A DNA stretch of 64,000 nucleotides from Rhizophagus irregularis (GCF_026210795.1 NC_089429.1:2790001-2854000); one strand, 5' to 3'; positions 1 to 12,240 are shown, numbered from the stretch's first letter. Numbers and translations: made by a program. Notes: generated by a model not told the origin, from the letters alone.

Positions 1-170
1 TTTTGTATATATTGTGCCAGCTGGCAACTTAATAAACATCCCATGACTTTAAATTTTAGCTGAAAAGTTAATTGAACGAATAATTTACTTACATTAATTA
101 TTCTACGTAAAAATCATTCATAATTTTTTATTTATTTTTTTTTTACATTTTATAATATAAAATTATAAAT

Positions 171-319
171 TCAGTCTAATGTGATAAATCGGATACTATT
201 ATTAACCAAATTCATTGCTACACTTTTAACTCCAGTTTTTTTCAATTTGCCCAAAGAATAGAATAATGAATCTATAATAGGATCTCCAATATTACTAATA
301 GCCAATAAACTTTCTTTGT
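171..319 (-). pseudogene. possible terminal exon remnant, unrecognised
   Basis: A minus-strand open stretch of about 49 codons ends in TGA at 171-173 and starts just after a polypyrimidine tract plus AG (minus-strand ttctttag). It reads KESLLAISNIGDPIIDSLFY and continues to a C-terminal FITLD. No convincing upstream exon is visible, and the only GT close upstream would make an intron of 27 nt, which is too short. I do not recognise the family. The rest of 1-1395 is AT-rich with short chance ORFs and nothing else I can support. Confidence 0.2.
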
Positions 320-1439
320 CTAAAGAAAAAAATATATATATATTACTTCAGATTCAAGTTCACAAGTTTTGCTTTCTGTTAATTATACAATACCCGGTTT
401 AGTCACTTTTTTACATATCGAAGTATTGCCTAATATAATTTAAAATACCAAAAAGTAAATATTACTTTTGTTAATCAACAAAGTAGAAAAAAAATACGAA
501 ATTTTACCGATTTTCACTCTTTTTTTATCATTTTTTAGGGTTGAGCCTTATATAGAAACAATAAACATAAATTTAGTATTATTGTTTGTTCTAATTATTA
601 AGATTATAAGACATAATTTGAAACGTACAAAAATCTTCGTTAGTATTATTGGTATCCGATATTTCTAATATTTCTACTTGATCATCTATAAATAAGTAAA
701 GAAGAATTTTACTTTTTGTAAACAACAAAAGAAATGATGAAAAAGAACTACCATCACTTTCCCTAACATGTTTTTTGTTTGAATTTCCTTCGATATCTCG
801 CGATGCTTATAATATAAATATGAAAATTGGATTAATAACTTTATAATAATTATACATAACAAAATCTCAATATTACTGCTATACCGTGTTCGCCTATATA
901 TTAAATATAAAATCATAGTAATTTAAAACTAACCTTCAGAAAGACTTTACCAACCGTGCTATTAAGATTAGAAAGATCGATATTTTTAAAGATAATCCAG
1001 AACCATTTGTCCTAATAATTCCTCCTAGTATTACTGGTGGTGATGGTCCTCCTGGTTCTCCCGGTGGCATTGTTTCTGAAACTTTTAGTAATAATGCACT
1101 AATAAAAAACAAAATAAAAATAATGAAAATAATGAACTCTAACTTGGCATCGAAATCTATAATTATGAAATATTGATTCAAAAAAATTGATATAAAATTC
1201 GATTTATATTGCCACACATTTTATTTTTTGTTTTTTTTTGTTCTCATTTTTTACCTGCACAATTCTTGCATTTGTCTTTAGTTTTTGACATCTTTTTTCA
1301 AAAAATAATTCGTGTCTTTTAAAGAAAGAAAGAAATTTAGTTTATAAAATTAAATAATCTAATTACGTTATTTTATTTAATTTTTTGCCGATCGAAATAT
1401 TCATGTACTCGATCAGAATATTTTAAGGACACATCATCA

Positions 1440-1830
1440 CATACCAGGTCATTTGTGAAACCGATACGAATAGTATATAGTCCTTCCCGGAATATTTTAA
1501 AATATTACAATTCGAAACACTATTTTAAATATCCATTTGTACAATTTCAGTATATTTTAAGAATATTATATTAACATACCTAAATTACTGATAAATTACT
1601 TTTAAGGATATTTTCCATATCTAATCAGAATATTTTAAAATACCAGTCAATATTACATTTAAAAATTAAGTATATTTTTCGTATAATTTAAACTTATTTA
1701 TTATTATAGAACACTATTTTAAATATACTGTTCGTACAAATTTCAGTATATTTTAAGAATATTATTACTATATAAGGATATTTTAACCATAAAACTAGTA
1801 CAGTTTAAGGATGTAGACTTTTTATAGGGC
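1440..1830. repeat. AT-rich direct duplication, spacing about 195 bp
   Basis: Two copies of a block containing cactattttaaatat, then gtacaa, then ttcagtatattttaagaata begin near 1513 and 1709. The surrounding sequence is dominated by TATTTTAAAATA-like words. No coding potential is seen. It looks like a short tandem or segmental duplication of non-coding DNA. Confidence 0.5.
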
Positions 1831-2039
1831 TAATTGATATTTAGAAAAAGAAAAATTAAAGAAAGTATTATAAAATAATAAAATTAGCAACAAACAGATA
1901 TGTTAGTAGAAAATTCAGTATAAATTTGTGGAGCCAAAAACGTTAATTATTGAAATTAATAAAAAATTGGTAGTTTGTAAAAGTTAGTATACGAATTTGT
2001 GTTGAAATTAGTAAAAATTAGTAATTGTAAATTTAGTAT

Positions 2040-2672
2040 ACGAATTTGCATTAAATTAGTAAAAAATTAGTAATTCGTAAAAGTTAGTATATGAATCGCA
2101 TTAAATTAATAAAAATTTGTAAAAAATTAGTAATTTGTAAAAGTTAGTATATGAATTGCATTAAATTAATAAAAATTTGTAAAAAATTAGTAATTTGTAA
2201 AAGTTAGTATATGAATTGCATTAAATTAATAAAAATTTGTAAAAAATTAGTAATTTGTAAAAGTTAGTATATGAATCATGTCAAATTAATAAAAATTTGT
2301 AAAAAATTAGTAATTCGTAAAAGTTAGTATATGAATCGCGTTAAATTAATAAAAATTTGCAAAAAATTAGTAATTCGTAAAAATTAGTATATGAATCATG
2401 TTAAATTAATAAAAATTTATAAAAAATTAGTAATTCGTAAAAGTTAGTATATGAATCGTGTTAAATTAATAAAAATTTGTAAAAAATTAGTAATTCGTAA
2501 AAGTTAGTATATGAATCGCATTAAATTAATAAAAATTTGTAAAAAATTAGTAATTAGTAAAAGTTAGTATATGAATCGCGTTAAATTAATAAAAATTTGT
2601 AAAAAATTAGTAATTCATAAAAGTTAGTAGTATATGAATTGTGTTAAATTAATAAAAATTTGTAAATTATCG
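2040..2672. repeat. 60-bp minisatellite, about 10 copies
   Basis: A unit built from gttagtatatgaat, a variable 4-5 nt, taaattaataaaaatttgt and aaaaaattagtaatt repeats with an exact 60-bp period: the same words fall at the same place in every successive 60-base line from about 2040 to 2640. Variation is mainly at two spots (ttgca/tcgcg/tcatg and tttg/ttcg/ttag). One 3-bp insertion breaks the register near 2628. Older, less regular units lie upstream (1920-2040). There is no coding potential. Confidence 0.9.
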
Positions 2673-2735
2673 TAAAAGATGAAATTAGTATTGAAATCAG
2701 TTGCAAAAATTAGTATCAAATATGATTGTCAAAAC

Positions 2736-3480
2736 TCAACAAATCCTTGCTTCTCTTTCGTTAGGCTCTTCAGATGATTTTTCAGTTGCATTCGATTTGG
2801 AATCCATCAAGTCGTCATCAACATCTTCGTCTTTATCATCATTGTCACTTATTTGGACTATGCTTCTTTTGCCCTTGGCTTTTTTGAAAAAATGCTTGAA
2901 TTCGATATCATCGATCTCACTTGCTCTGATTTTTTTCATTTTTTGTACTGAATGCATCGTTAATTTCCATAAGCGTACTGAAATCCTCTTTTAAGCTTTT
3001 TAATTCCTTAAAAATATCTACGTTTGTTTTTTCTAACTTCGTGTTTTTATTACACAAATCAGCTATTATCGCACGTAATTTATGATTTTCTAAAATTTAT
3101 TAACCAAATTTGGAAACAAACAAACTTTCAATGTAAAGCAACTAAAACAACCAATTTTAGCAATTTTGTTACAATTATACCAATTTCCAAAGATGGATTA
3201 TCATCATAAAGGTCTAAATTATGGCGAAGATCCTTTTGCTGTTCTAAATAGGAATCTGGAACCTTGAAATTTTTATATTGTTCTTTCATATGCTGAACTT
3301 TTAATTTTGAAGTAACGGTCGATTTGCTAGTGGTAGCAGGCTCGTTGCTAATGGTGGCAGCAGAAGTAATTTCAGAAATTTCAGAAGCTCTTTTGCTAGT
3401 GGTGGCTGCGGTGGCGGCAGGAGTAATTTCAGATAAATATTTATAAACTTTGGTAATTTTTTTTTTTCTTGTTGGGACAT
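2736..3480 (-). pseudogene. small spliced gene remnant, coiled-coil/acidic protein, unrecognised
   Basis: The likely start is the minus-strand ATG at 3480 (MSQQEKKK). A run of eleven A follows, and the plausible downstream frame (alanine/threonine/serine-rich, then KVPDSYLEQQKDLRHNLDLY) is one base off this ATG, so either the A-run has slipped or another start is used. A 91-nt intron at about 3090-3180 (GTATAA...TTTTAG) joins in phase to a coiled-coil-like exon (NTKLEKTNVDIFKELKSLKE). That exon stops at 2917-2919, while a second frame shift would open a strongly acidic tail (ISDNDDKDEDVDDDLMD) ending at 2736. Two slips suggest a decayed member of a lineage-specific family. No domain is recognised. 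Confidence 0.45.
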
Positions 3481-3971
3481 GGTGAAAGTAAAAAATTAAG
3501 AGAAAGAGAAAGAAAAGAGAGATGAGAGAGAAAAAATTCAAAATTTAGACTTTATAGCTTAAAATCAGTCGAATTAAGCTTTTTTCTTATAAGCTTAATC
3601 ACAATCAAATTATCATGATATTGTATTTACTGTCGATTTCTTAAAAAATTTTTAACAATTAAATTTATCCCTTAAATAATTAAATGATCTTTTTTATTCT
3701 TTTGATTATACGACGAATTTCTTATATTGTTCTTTAAAAAAGGATCTAATTTAACTCCTATGTATTACTTTGATTATATGGCGAATTTTTTATATTGTTC
3801 TTTAAAAAATAATCTTAATTGAATAATTGAAAACATATTATAGCGATTTATAATGTGAAATTGAATTTGTTCGATTTGTAGCGCAGCAGGAATTTACTTT
3901 TTAAAAAGAATTAAATTGACATTATTTAAAAATATATTGAAATAAATATTGTAAATTTTTTATTTTATAAA
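3481..3971. other. AT-rich intergenic stretch
   Basis: About 490 bp of AT-rich sequence lies between the divergent small gene (minus) and the CACTA transposase (plus). It contains two loose copies of a block with ttatattgttctttaaaaaa (near 3722 and 3790). No terminal inverted repeat for the following transposon could be identified by eye. It presumably holds both promoters, but no clear TATA box or other element can be assigned. Confidence 0.4.
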
Positions 3972-6071
3972 ATGAGTAGACGAAAGAGATCAGTTTCTGC
4001 TTTACTTAGCAATGATGAAGAATCAATTACAGCTCGCTCTTCTCGTAAAAATAGAGCGATCTCTAGAGTAATTGATGAAGAATCTGAAGAATCAACTTTG
4101 ATTATACATACACATGACAGAAGAATGGTTCCTTGCAATTGTTCTAAATGTAACGAAAAAATAGTAGATGTTTGTACAAAATTGAACCATAAGGCTGATC
4201 GAGATTTGGATGATGATTAAGATTCGGAAGTTGTTCAAGATTATAGTAATCCTTTATCATCATCATTTGAAGATTATAATAATCCTTTACCATCATTATT
4301 TGAAAATTATAGTAATTCTTTACCATTATCATCTAAAGATTATGGTAATCCTTTACCAAAAGATAACCCAGTATTGTCTGACGAAGATTCAGATAATAAT
4401 TAAAACGTAATTTAATGAATGGAAATGGAGAAAATAGACGACTTATCAACTGATTTACTTCATCGACAACGTTTGAGAAGATATGCAAATCAACAAGCAA
4501 CAATTACCGAAGAAGAAATTCCTCCAGAATTATTCATAACTGATAAAGAATCAAGCGAAACTGACGAAGAATCAAATGAAAGTGAAATCAATAATGGCGA
4601 TAATAATGATTATGAGTATACTGAAATTTTTAAGAATTATGCCCCACCTGTTTATGAGCAATTTCAAGATCGAATTAGTCCAGATACAAATGCCAATAGA
4701 CAATTTTTGTGGATTTTGCTGTGGATAATGAGCTTTCGCAAAAGATTTAATATTCCAGAAATAGCAACAGAAGCGCTTATTCAATTCATAAAACTGTTAT
4801 TGATAGAAATCGGCAGTTCTAATTTTGAAGAATTTCCTGACTCTTTATACTTAGCAAGAAATGTTCTTAGGCTAAAAGATCAATATCATAACTTTGTGGC
4901 ATGTCTGAAATGCCACAAATTATATAATAAAAAGGAAGTAGAAGAATTTCAGCAAAATGGAAATCTTACAGTTATGAAGTGTAGTCATGTTGAATTTCCT
5001 AATTCGACATCTAGGAGATTGAAATAATGCCAGAAGCCTTTAGCAGAAAAATCAACGTTATTACATGGCTGTATTAAAATTCGATCTGAGAAGATATTTC
5101 CATTTGCTAGTATCAGAAATCAATTAGCATCAATGTATTGCCGGCCAGAATTCAAAAGAAACTTATGTGAGTTACGTCACTAGTCTGAACGCAAACGATT
5201 TGATGATATTTTAACTGATATTTATGACGGTTAGGTCTGGAAAAATTTTAAAGAAACAAGCGATGAAAATTCGTCAAAATTTTTTTGACCTGAAGTAGCT
5301 GATTCTAATCTTGGTTTAATGTTGAATCTCGACTAATTTCAACCATATGATAGTGCTGTCCATAGTACCGGAGTAATATATGCTGCAATTTGTAATCTAC
5401 TATGGGATATGCAGTTTAAACGTAAAAATATGTTGGTTCTTAGTTTGTTGCCTGGTCTAAACGAAATGAGTCTCCACCAAATTAACCATTATTTGGTGCC
5501 AATTGTCAACAAATTAGTGTTATTTTGGGACGGAGTGACATTTGATAACACTTTTGAATATCAAGAATCAAGAAAAATTTGAGCGGCACTGATACTCATT
5601 TCGTGCGATATTCCCGTGGCAAGAAAAATATGTGGGCATATTTTAGCTCTTTCATCATGTTATAGATGTGAAAAAAAAGCAAATTACAAAAATTATAAAC
5701 ATAATTTCGCTGAAATGGATAATATGAGCGAATGGTTCATCAATCAAGATTTGGCACAATTTCGTGAGAATGCTCTTAGATGGCGTCACTGCAATTCAAA
5801 TGCTGCAAGGAATTACTTTGTAAAAACTACTGGCGTAAGGTGATCTGAATTGCTGAGATTGCCATATTTTGACACAATTCAGTTTTTATCAATTGATCTA
5901 ATGCACTGCCTATTCTTAGGCATTGCAAAGTGGATTGTTAAGTGGATTTGGGTTGATGAAAATATATTAAAACCAGAAACTTTAAAAGAAATTCAAAAGA
6001 AAATGAATCAATTCCAAGTATCAGCTGACATAGGTAAGATCCCAGGTAAAGCTCCAAACGATTTGGGCTAA
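3972..6071 (+). pseudogene. CACTA/Tnp2-type transposase, 5' two thirds, stop-riddled
   Basis: This is a cut-and-paste DNA transposase of the CACTA superfamily. The reading starts at ATG 3972 (MSRRKRSVSALLSNDEES) and stays in one frame for 2.1 kb. It has an acidic N-terminus with a Cys-rich patch (VPCNCSKCNEKIVDVC), a second Cys-rich patch (CLKCHKLYNKKEVEE) and the diagnostic block FLSIDLMHCLFLGIAKWIVK near 5890-5945, which resembles fungal Tnp2-like transposases. The frame is broken only by in-frame stops (for example near 4219, 5025, 5179, 5233, 5286, 5333, 5579 and 5841), with no net frameshift. This points to base substitution rather than indels. It is non-functional as it stands. The frame runs into the fold-back element at about 6070. 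Confidence 0.8.
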
Positions 6072-7255
6072 ACCGGAGAACCGGTCCAAAATTGGCTCAA
6101 AATTCGGTTTGGTTCAGTTCGGGTATTAGAACTGAAAAACTGGCGGTTCAGTTCAGTTTAATCCGATTTTTTATAAAAATGCAAAAAATCAAATAGCCGG
6201 CCATCTAGTGATCGTACAAAGTTGAGCCATATATCATTGGATTCCTCTCGACGAGATGACGCGTCAAATGGTGGTAAGATCATATCTCTAGCATCGATAG
6301 AACACACGTTAAACCACGCTAAATGATTTATAAATAATTGGAATTAGCAAGCTATCTATCGGTGCTAGAGACATGATCATCGCCACCTACTTCGACGTGT
6401 CTCAGTGAGACGAATCTAATGAATATAAATTCGTTCGTATACGACCACTGGATGGTGAATAATATCAAGTTTTGCATTTTTTAAAATTTTTGAGCGTTAA
6501 AAATTAAAAATTCTGATACATGAATTTATTTGTCATCCAATGGTCGTACAAATATGAACTAGGACTCATTGGATTCGTCTCAATGAGACATGTCGAATGG
6601 TGGTAAGATCACGTCTCTAGTATCGATAGATAGCTTGCTAATGCCAATTTTTTATAAATTATTTAGCGTGAATAATACTTATGATCTATTAATGCTAGAG
6701 ACATGATCTCACCACCATTCGACTCGTCTCATCGAGACGAATCTAATGAGTCCTAATTCATATTTGTATGACCATTGGACGATGAATAAATTCATGTATC
6801 AGAATTTTTAATTTTTAACGCTCAAAAATTTTAAAAAAATGCGAAACTTGATATTATTCGCCATCCAGTGGTCGTATATGAACGAATTTATATTCATTGG
6901 ATTCGTCTCACTGAAACGCGTTGAATAGTGCTATGATCATGTCTCTAGTACCAATAGATAGCTTGCTAATTCCAATTATTTATAAATTATTTAGTGTGGG
7001 TTAACGTGTGTTCTATCGATGTTAGAGATATGATCTTACCACCATTCGACGCGTCTCGTCAAGACGAATCCAATGATATATGGCTCGACTTTATACGATT
7101 ACTAGATGGCCGGCTATTCGATTTTCACATTTTTATAAAAATTGGATTAAACTGAACTGAACTGCCAGTTTTTCGGTTTAGTTCTTACAGATTTCAGTTT
7201 AATCCGAACCATCTATAATCTGGACCAAACCGACCTGTTCAGAGCTTTAATCCCA
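6068..7255. mobile_element. 1.2-kb fold-back element inserted in the CACTA gene
   Basis: The sequence is a nearly perfect inverted repeat with arms of about 590 bp and a pivot near 6660. The left arm starts with an accggagaaccggtcc / ttcagttcagtttaatcc block, and its mirror image sits at about 7145-7245. Within the arms lie three alternating modules of about 265 bp (about 6195-6465, 6526-6790 and 6850-7125). Each has its own inverted ends (gccggccatctagtgatcgt; gtcgtata...catccagtgg) and an internal attggattcgtctc...gagacgaatcc pair. They are separated by mirrored linkers of about 65 bp. Transposase coding sequence resumes right after it. No clear target-site duplication was seen. A single related module lies at about 44214-44506. 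Confidence 0.85.
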
Positions 7256-8515
7256 GAAAAGGTGGAATGTGGCGAAGGTTTTGCGAATTTTACGGCCGAT
7301 TAGTGGTGAATATTTTTTAACATTTATGCCACAGTGTCACTTTGGAAACATCTTTCTGGTGTAGATAAGAAGATTCTTACACGCTTTGTAAGAATTTGCT
7401 CGATTTTGGTAGGATGAATTGTTCAATCCAATTTAATGGATGAAGCTCACCAAAAATTGGTTGAAATCGTAAAAATAATTGAGCAAAATTACGGTTGAGA
7501 TATGATAATTCTGAACCTTCACCTTTCGCTCCATTTATACGAATGTGCAAAAGATTTTGGGCCTCTTTACGCCTTTTGGTGTTTTTCGTTTGAGCGCATG
7601 AATGGCGTGCTAGGTAAGATGCTGACTTCTAAAAATATCCTTTTTCTTCTAAAATTAATTTTAAATTCCATTCCTTTATTTATTTTTTAGGTTCTTTGTC
7701 TAATAACCATCAGAAAATTGAACCAGAGCTCATGCGCTGAATTATGAATGATAAACAAATTAATAATATTGTTAGTTCTGAAATAGTTGATACAAAAGGT
7801 CTCGATATACTTGATACCAGACCTTCAGTCGGTTCAATTTCAGAACCCAACGAATTTACTTCAGTTGAAATGGAGCGATATTTGCTATACTTGCAAAATA
7901 TTAAAGAATCTCTGATTGCTGGATGCAAAGCATTTCCAGGAGAAATGCTAGACCCTTCCTCAGAAAAAGTTATAATGTCAAGTGAAATGCTTGACATAAT
8001 GGTAGATTATTATAATGTGACCTACCCAGCAAATAATTTTCAAAAACCATTTGGAGAAGAACCCGAAGATTCAATTATTATTTGCGTCAGAATGAATCAA
8101 TTCTGAAGATGCAGAATTGGTTCTGAAATATTCGGCTCAAAAATGTCATCTCGTTATGTGAAAAGTTTATTTGTTACGGCAAAATTTATAACGATTGATG
8201 ATGATGTTGACGTTTACCCTGGTCAAGTTCAATATTATTTTACTCATACAGTTGACCTTCTGAATGGTCTTGCTGAGCATTTTTTAGCTTATGTCTAATG
8301 GTATAAACATGCAGGCTCTAGAAATATTCAATATTATTTCAGTAGTAATAATGACATTAATACTTGTAATGTTAAGCTATGGTGCGCCGAATTTTATCAA
8401 GAGTCACGTGATTGTATTATTCCGGTTCATCATATTCTCAATTTATTCCAGTAAATTACCAAATTTCAGACCAAAGGAATGCAAGAGAGTATTTAGCCGT
8501 AAATCAAATAAATAG
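7256..8515 (+). pseudogene. CACTA/Tnp2-type transposase, 3' part
   Basis: This continues the transposase interrupted at 6070. Recognisable blocks are a short stretch around ATVSLWKHLSGVDKKILT, then LHLYECAKDFGPLYAFWCFS followed by FERMNGVLG, which matches the conserved pre-C-terminal block of Tnp2-like proteins. A 77-nt intron (7614-7690, GTAAGA...TTTTTTAG) follows in good phase. The tail reads FTHTVDLLNGLAEHFLAYV and, after a stop, a remnant with ESRDCIIPVHHILNLF. Stops include 7303, 7423, 7497, 7738 and 8104. The gene is dead. No 3' terminal repeat was identified. Confidence 0.7.
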
Positions 8516-8529
8516 AAAATACCATATTC

Positions 8530-8925
8530 GCTAATAGATTCTTATTTGTCAATTTATAGATTAAAACTGGATTTATTATGATTTATCCAGATTTATTGGT
8601 ATTTGATCGAGTTTGGGAGGATAAATTAAATTAAATGTCAAATTTATTATGATTTATTATATTTATTATGATTTATCTGGATTTATTGGGTTTGGGAGGA
8701 TAAGAATTAACTTTAATTAAAGTTCATAATTTATGTTGTTTAATGATTTTATTATATGCTAATTTTAAATTAAATGTCAAATTTTTATTGTCATAAATCG
8801 GAAATGCCGAATTGTGTAAATTGTCTGATTATTTTAAATCAGAAATGCTGAATTTTGTAAATTTTCTGATTGTTTTAAATCGGAAATGCCGAATTGTGTA
8901 AATTTTCTGAATTTTAGCTGAATTT
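8530..8925. repeat. two short tandem repeat patches
   Basis: At 8565-8712 a block (tttattatgatttatc, agatttattgg, gtttgggaggataa) is present twice. At 8798-8912 a unit of about 50 bp (aaatcggaaatgccgaattg, then tgtaaattttctga) occurs three times with small changes. The patches sit between the CACTA pseudogene and the retroelement fossil. There is no coding potential. Confidence 0.6.
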
Positions 8926-8934
8926 AGTTTGATT

Positions 8935-10392
8935 TTCAGCTGATTTATCACATGTCTGATTTGCCTTATTTTGACTAGTGCATTAGTAGGACGACCACCT
9001 GCTATACGCCAGTCTTCATTCCAAGCATCTTCTACAGCTCTTAACTTGACTATTGTATTTTCTGGTTGGCCAACAGCCTCATTTAATGCATTAGCTCCTA
9101 TCTGTACTGAAGTTCGCCCATTTACTGCAACTAAGTTAGCCTGCCCTGTATTATCGAGTAAATTAGTTAGCTTCCAATTCTGCTTTGTAGTAATCTCATC
9201 ATCGAACCATTCTAAAGTCCTTCCTCTCATACAGGCTCTTAAATGTCCTATTGTATTATCTCTTCCTGTTAGAGAATCTGCTACATTATCATTTATATCT
9301 ATTTCCCGATTCTGCAAGTCTAGTCTAAGTTGTGCAAGAAAGTCTGGGATACTATCATCCCAGTCGAAATATGGATGAGGTATTCCTGCCATGTTTACTT
9401 GATTAGGTGGATTATTCTGAAGCGCCAAAATTTGTCCCTGTAAATTTAAATTATTCTGACGCTCTGCTTGGGTTTTATTTTTCCATTTCTTGTATCATTC
9501 ATAGAACCTGTCTCGATTAAATTCTAACAGACCTATATCTCCTCTACTTCGCTGTAAGTGGTGGGCATTTCGCTGATACAATAATTGTAAGGCAAATTTT
9601 TCTTGTACCAGCACACCTATACGGGCTTGTTTTCTTGCCATATTATTTATCATTCTATTTACCTGGTTTTGAGTATTAATTTGATATTGATGGAGATCAC
9701 CAATAATATTAGTTATCCTACTTTCAGCAAGTTGCCTTCGTATAATTTCATTATCACGCTTAGCTTTTGCATCATAATACCTTCGTTGCTTACAGACTAA
9801 ATCCTGATGCAAATTATTTTCTTTTTAGCGTATCTGCCTTGTAGCTCTTTTTATTTAGTCTATAAGAATATCCCTAGTTGTTGTTCTATTATCTACATAA
9901 CCATCTATAGCATTTGCTAGCTCTGTGATTGTGGCCATATTATCATCAGAATTATACAAGTCTGGAGAATTCCCTCGTTCAAGCGAAGTTTTTCGTGATG
10001 AGATGCTTCTGATCTGGTATCACAATTTTTTAACTTGTTTCTCAAATTCTACTAACTGCTCTTCTAAACTAGAAATATATTTTCCCTTATCTCGCACATC
10101 TTTTCTAGCTTGATATAGCTAACTTTTTAGGGTAGAGATTTCAGATTTTAACTCTACTATCTCTTCTTTTGAAGCATTTTCAAGGCGCTCTATCTCCCTA
10201 TTGAGATCTTGAATTTCTTTCTCACATCAGGCATAATTCTGTTCTAATTGATTAATTCGTCTCTCATTCTGACGATTAGTATCAACTTCTATCTGCAATT
10301 CACTACGAAGATGAAAGTTCTCTTCTTTCAGCTCAGCTTTATGTTCTTCACATATTCTTTTCTGCCTTGAGTGAGATCTGCAAAATGACATT
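8935..10392 (-). mobile_element. LTR retrotransposon fossil, gag region (Ty3-like)
   Basis: Minus-strand reading frames carry a gag-like protein. The N-terminal part (about 9495-10392) is a long basic coiled coil, and the part near 8960-9430 has the tryptophan-containing capsid-like block (HPYFDWDDSIPDFLAQLRLD; LRACMRGRTLEWFDDE) typical of fungal LTR-element gag. A TATA-like tataaaag sits just upstream near 10405-10412. No protease, reverse transcriptase or integrase follows downstream, so only the 5' portion of an element is present. It is broken in several places and looks old or moderately old. It is treated as a fossil. Confidence 0.65.
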
Positions 10393-10769
10393 CTTTTTTC
10401 GTGATTATAAAAGAGAATGAGAAAACCCCTTGGATCAATTTATATAGATCCTCAGAAAGCATATGATCTTAACTGGGATCTGGGTTAAGAACTAATCTGG
10501 AAAATTTGGCAGAGGTGATACATTTCATGTATAACGCCTTCGACTAATTTTACTAGGCGATCATGTATGCAGATTATTTAGCGTAAAAAATAAAGAATAA
10601 GTTATACATACATTGTACTTTTGGTTAAATAATACTAATTTTCAGTTAAAAGCAATAGTCTATAATGTAGAATATTTCTCAGAATCAGTCAAGTCAGTTA
10701 GACAATTGTGATTAGTGTTTCATTCTTCAATCTCAACACAGTACCTTTTGGCTGTTTTGCATACCGAGA

Positions 10770-11517
10770 CTAGATAAATATTTCGCCTGTATCACTTTTG
10801 CAATTTGATGACTGATAAGAAGTTGGTGGAATCATTTCTTGGTTACCAGCAGAGGTAACAGAAATACAAGCTGGCTCAAATTTTGGAGTACTTGGTATAG
10901 TATTTTCTGCTATAGTTGCTTTGGCTGAAAGGTAAGCTTCATAGCTGATTAAATGAGTATCATAATCATATGATACCAATGCCAACTTATCCTTTTCTGA
11001 GTGTGAGGTAGATTGGGAGTAGACAGAGACGATTAATTTTAGCCTCTTCTTGTAATATGTATTGTTTATATTGCCAGATCTGAAATTCCTTTGTATCAAT
11101 AGATTTGAGAATTTCATTTCTTCTTGCATGTTCATTCGAAATAGTATTTCCAGAAATACATCTCTTCAAGTGGTTATCTCTATAGCGATCCTCAAAAAGA
11201 CTATTTGCAGGTGTGAAAACTAAGGAGTCACATATACTGCAATATATATAATTGGTTGGACGATTATGAATCCTATCATCTATATATAGCTTTCCATACA
11301 TTGTAATCTATCCATTCTTAGAAAGGATTCTTGGGTTCTCTTCTAGTATTTTCCTAAATGGATCACGAATGTGAGAGCATCACATTTCTGGTGTTTCATG
11401 ATCATATTGACTACCTAAAAGCCTTAATGCTTCTAATATTCTTTGATATTTTTCAAAGTTTGTATTATCATGACTAAGTGAACTAAGCTTAGAATAGGCT
11501 CTACTATCTAAATCCAT
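10770..11517 (-). pseudogene. degraded ORF with C-x2-C...H-x3-C zinc-like motif, probably repeat-derived
   Basis: Minus-strand frames starting near ATG 11517 (MDLDSRAYSKLSSLSHDNTN) run on through a Cys/His motif (YCSICDS ... DNHLKRC) and a C-terminal region rich in Ser/Pro/Thr. The motif could bind one zinc ion. The piece lies on the same strand as, and directly upstream of, the gag fossil and may be part of the same retroelement. It is broken in a few places. I recognise the style as a dispersed family in this kind of genome but cannot name a function. Confidence 0.4.
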
Positions 11518-11524
11518 ATTAGTG

Positions 11525-12240
11525 TTTTAATAGTTTATAGTAATTATAGCATTTTTAAGCAATTTCGGTATGTTGTATTGATTCTTTATCAACCTATACT
11601 AGACAATAACACCATTCAAATTTACTGGTTAAGATATTTATAGCTATTTCACTGTTTTTTATCGATTTATAGTGATTTATAACAGTTTGTAACAACTATA
11701 TTATAATAAAATATCGGATTCATTTTTATTCGATTACAGGATTTATATAGGGTCATATCTCGGGCTAAGCTAATTTTATATTTACATGCGCCTGGCTAAA
11801 TCGGTTTGTGGCATGACGTATATCATATCACATGTATCACCCTAGATCCCTGTGCGAAGTTCTATAAATCACGAGATGATCGGCCAATCAGATTTCACCT
11901 CCCTTGATCCCATACTGAAATTCGAAAAAAAAGAAACATTTTTCTTGGCAAAGGTTGCTGACCATTGGTCAGGATGTCACATGATTTCTTATTTTTCTTC
12001 TCATTAGCTAGGTTATCATTATTATTCGATTAATCATTACAGTATATTGATCAAATTAATTAATCATGCTATGATCTAACATATCTCTTGATATTTCTGA
12101 AACTGAAAAAACTGGAGGTTCATTTTCTCATTGACGAATGAAAGCATAGTATCATGTTACTCCAAATAAAATGAAACGACTTTTTTGGAATGATGAGAAT
12201 ATGTTATTCTGATCAAGAGGAAAAAATCACAAAATCACAT
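11525..12240. other. intergenic stretch without a supported gene
   Basis: About 700 bp of AT-rich DNA with a somewhat less AT-rich patch at 11740-11970 that contains a ctataaatcacgagatgatc stretch. This could be an old promoter, but no gene follows it on either strand. No repeat structure or RNA gene is seen. Confidence 0.4.

Noticed and set aside
936-1217. 93-codon minus-strand ORF with a Pro/Gly-rich patch
   Set aside because: Only a short GEPGGPSPP patch looks protein-like; the rest is hydrophobic AT-rich translation with no supporting splice structure.
4144-4332. 62-codon minus-strand ORF rich in Tyr/Asn/Met
   Set aside because: Antisense of an aspartate/asparagine/serine-rich repeat region of the CACTA reading frame.
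8971-9378. 135-codon plus-strand ORF
   Set aside because: Antisense of the gag-like frame of the retroelement fossil.
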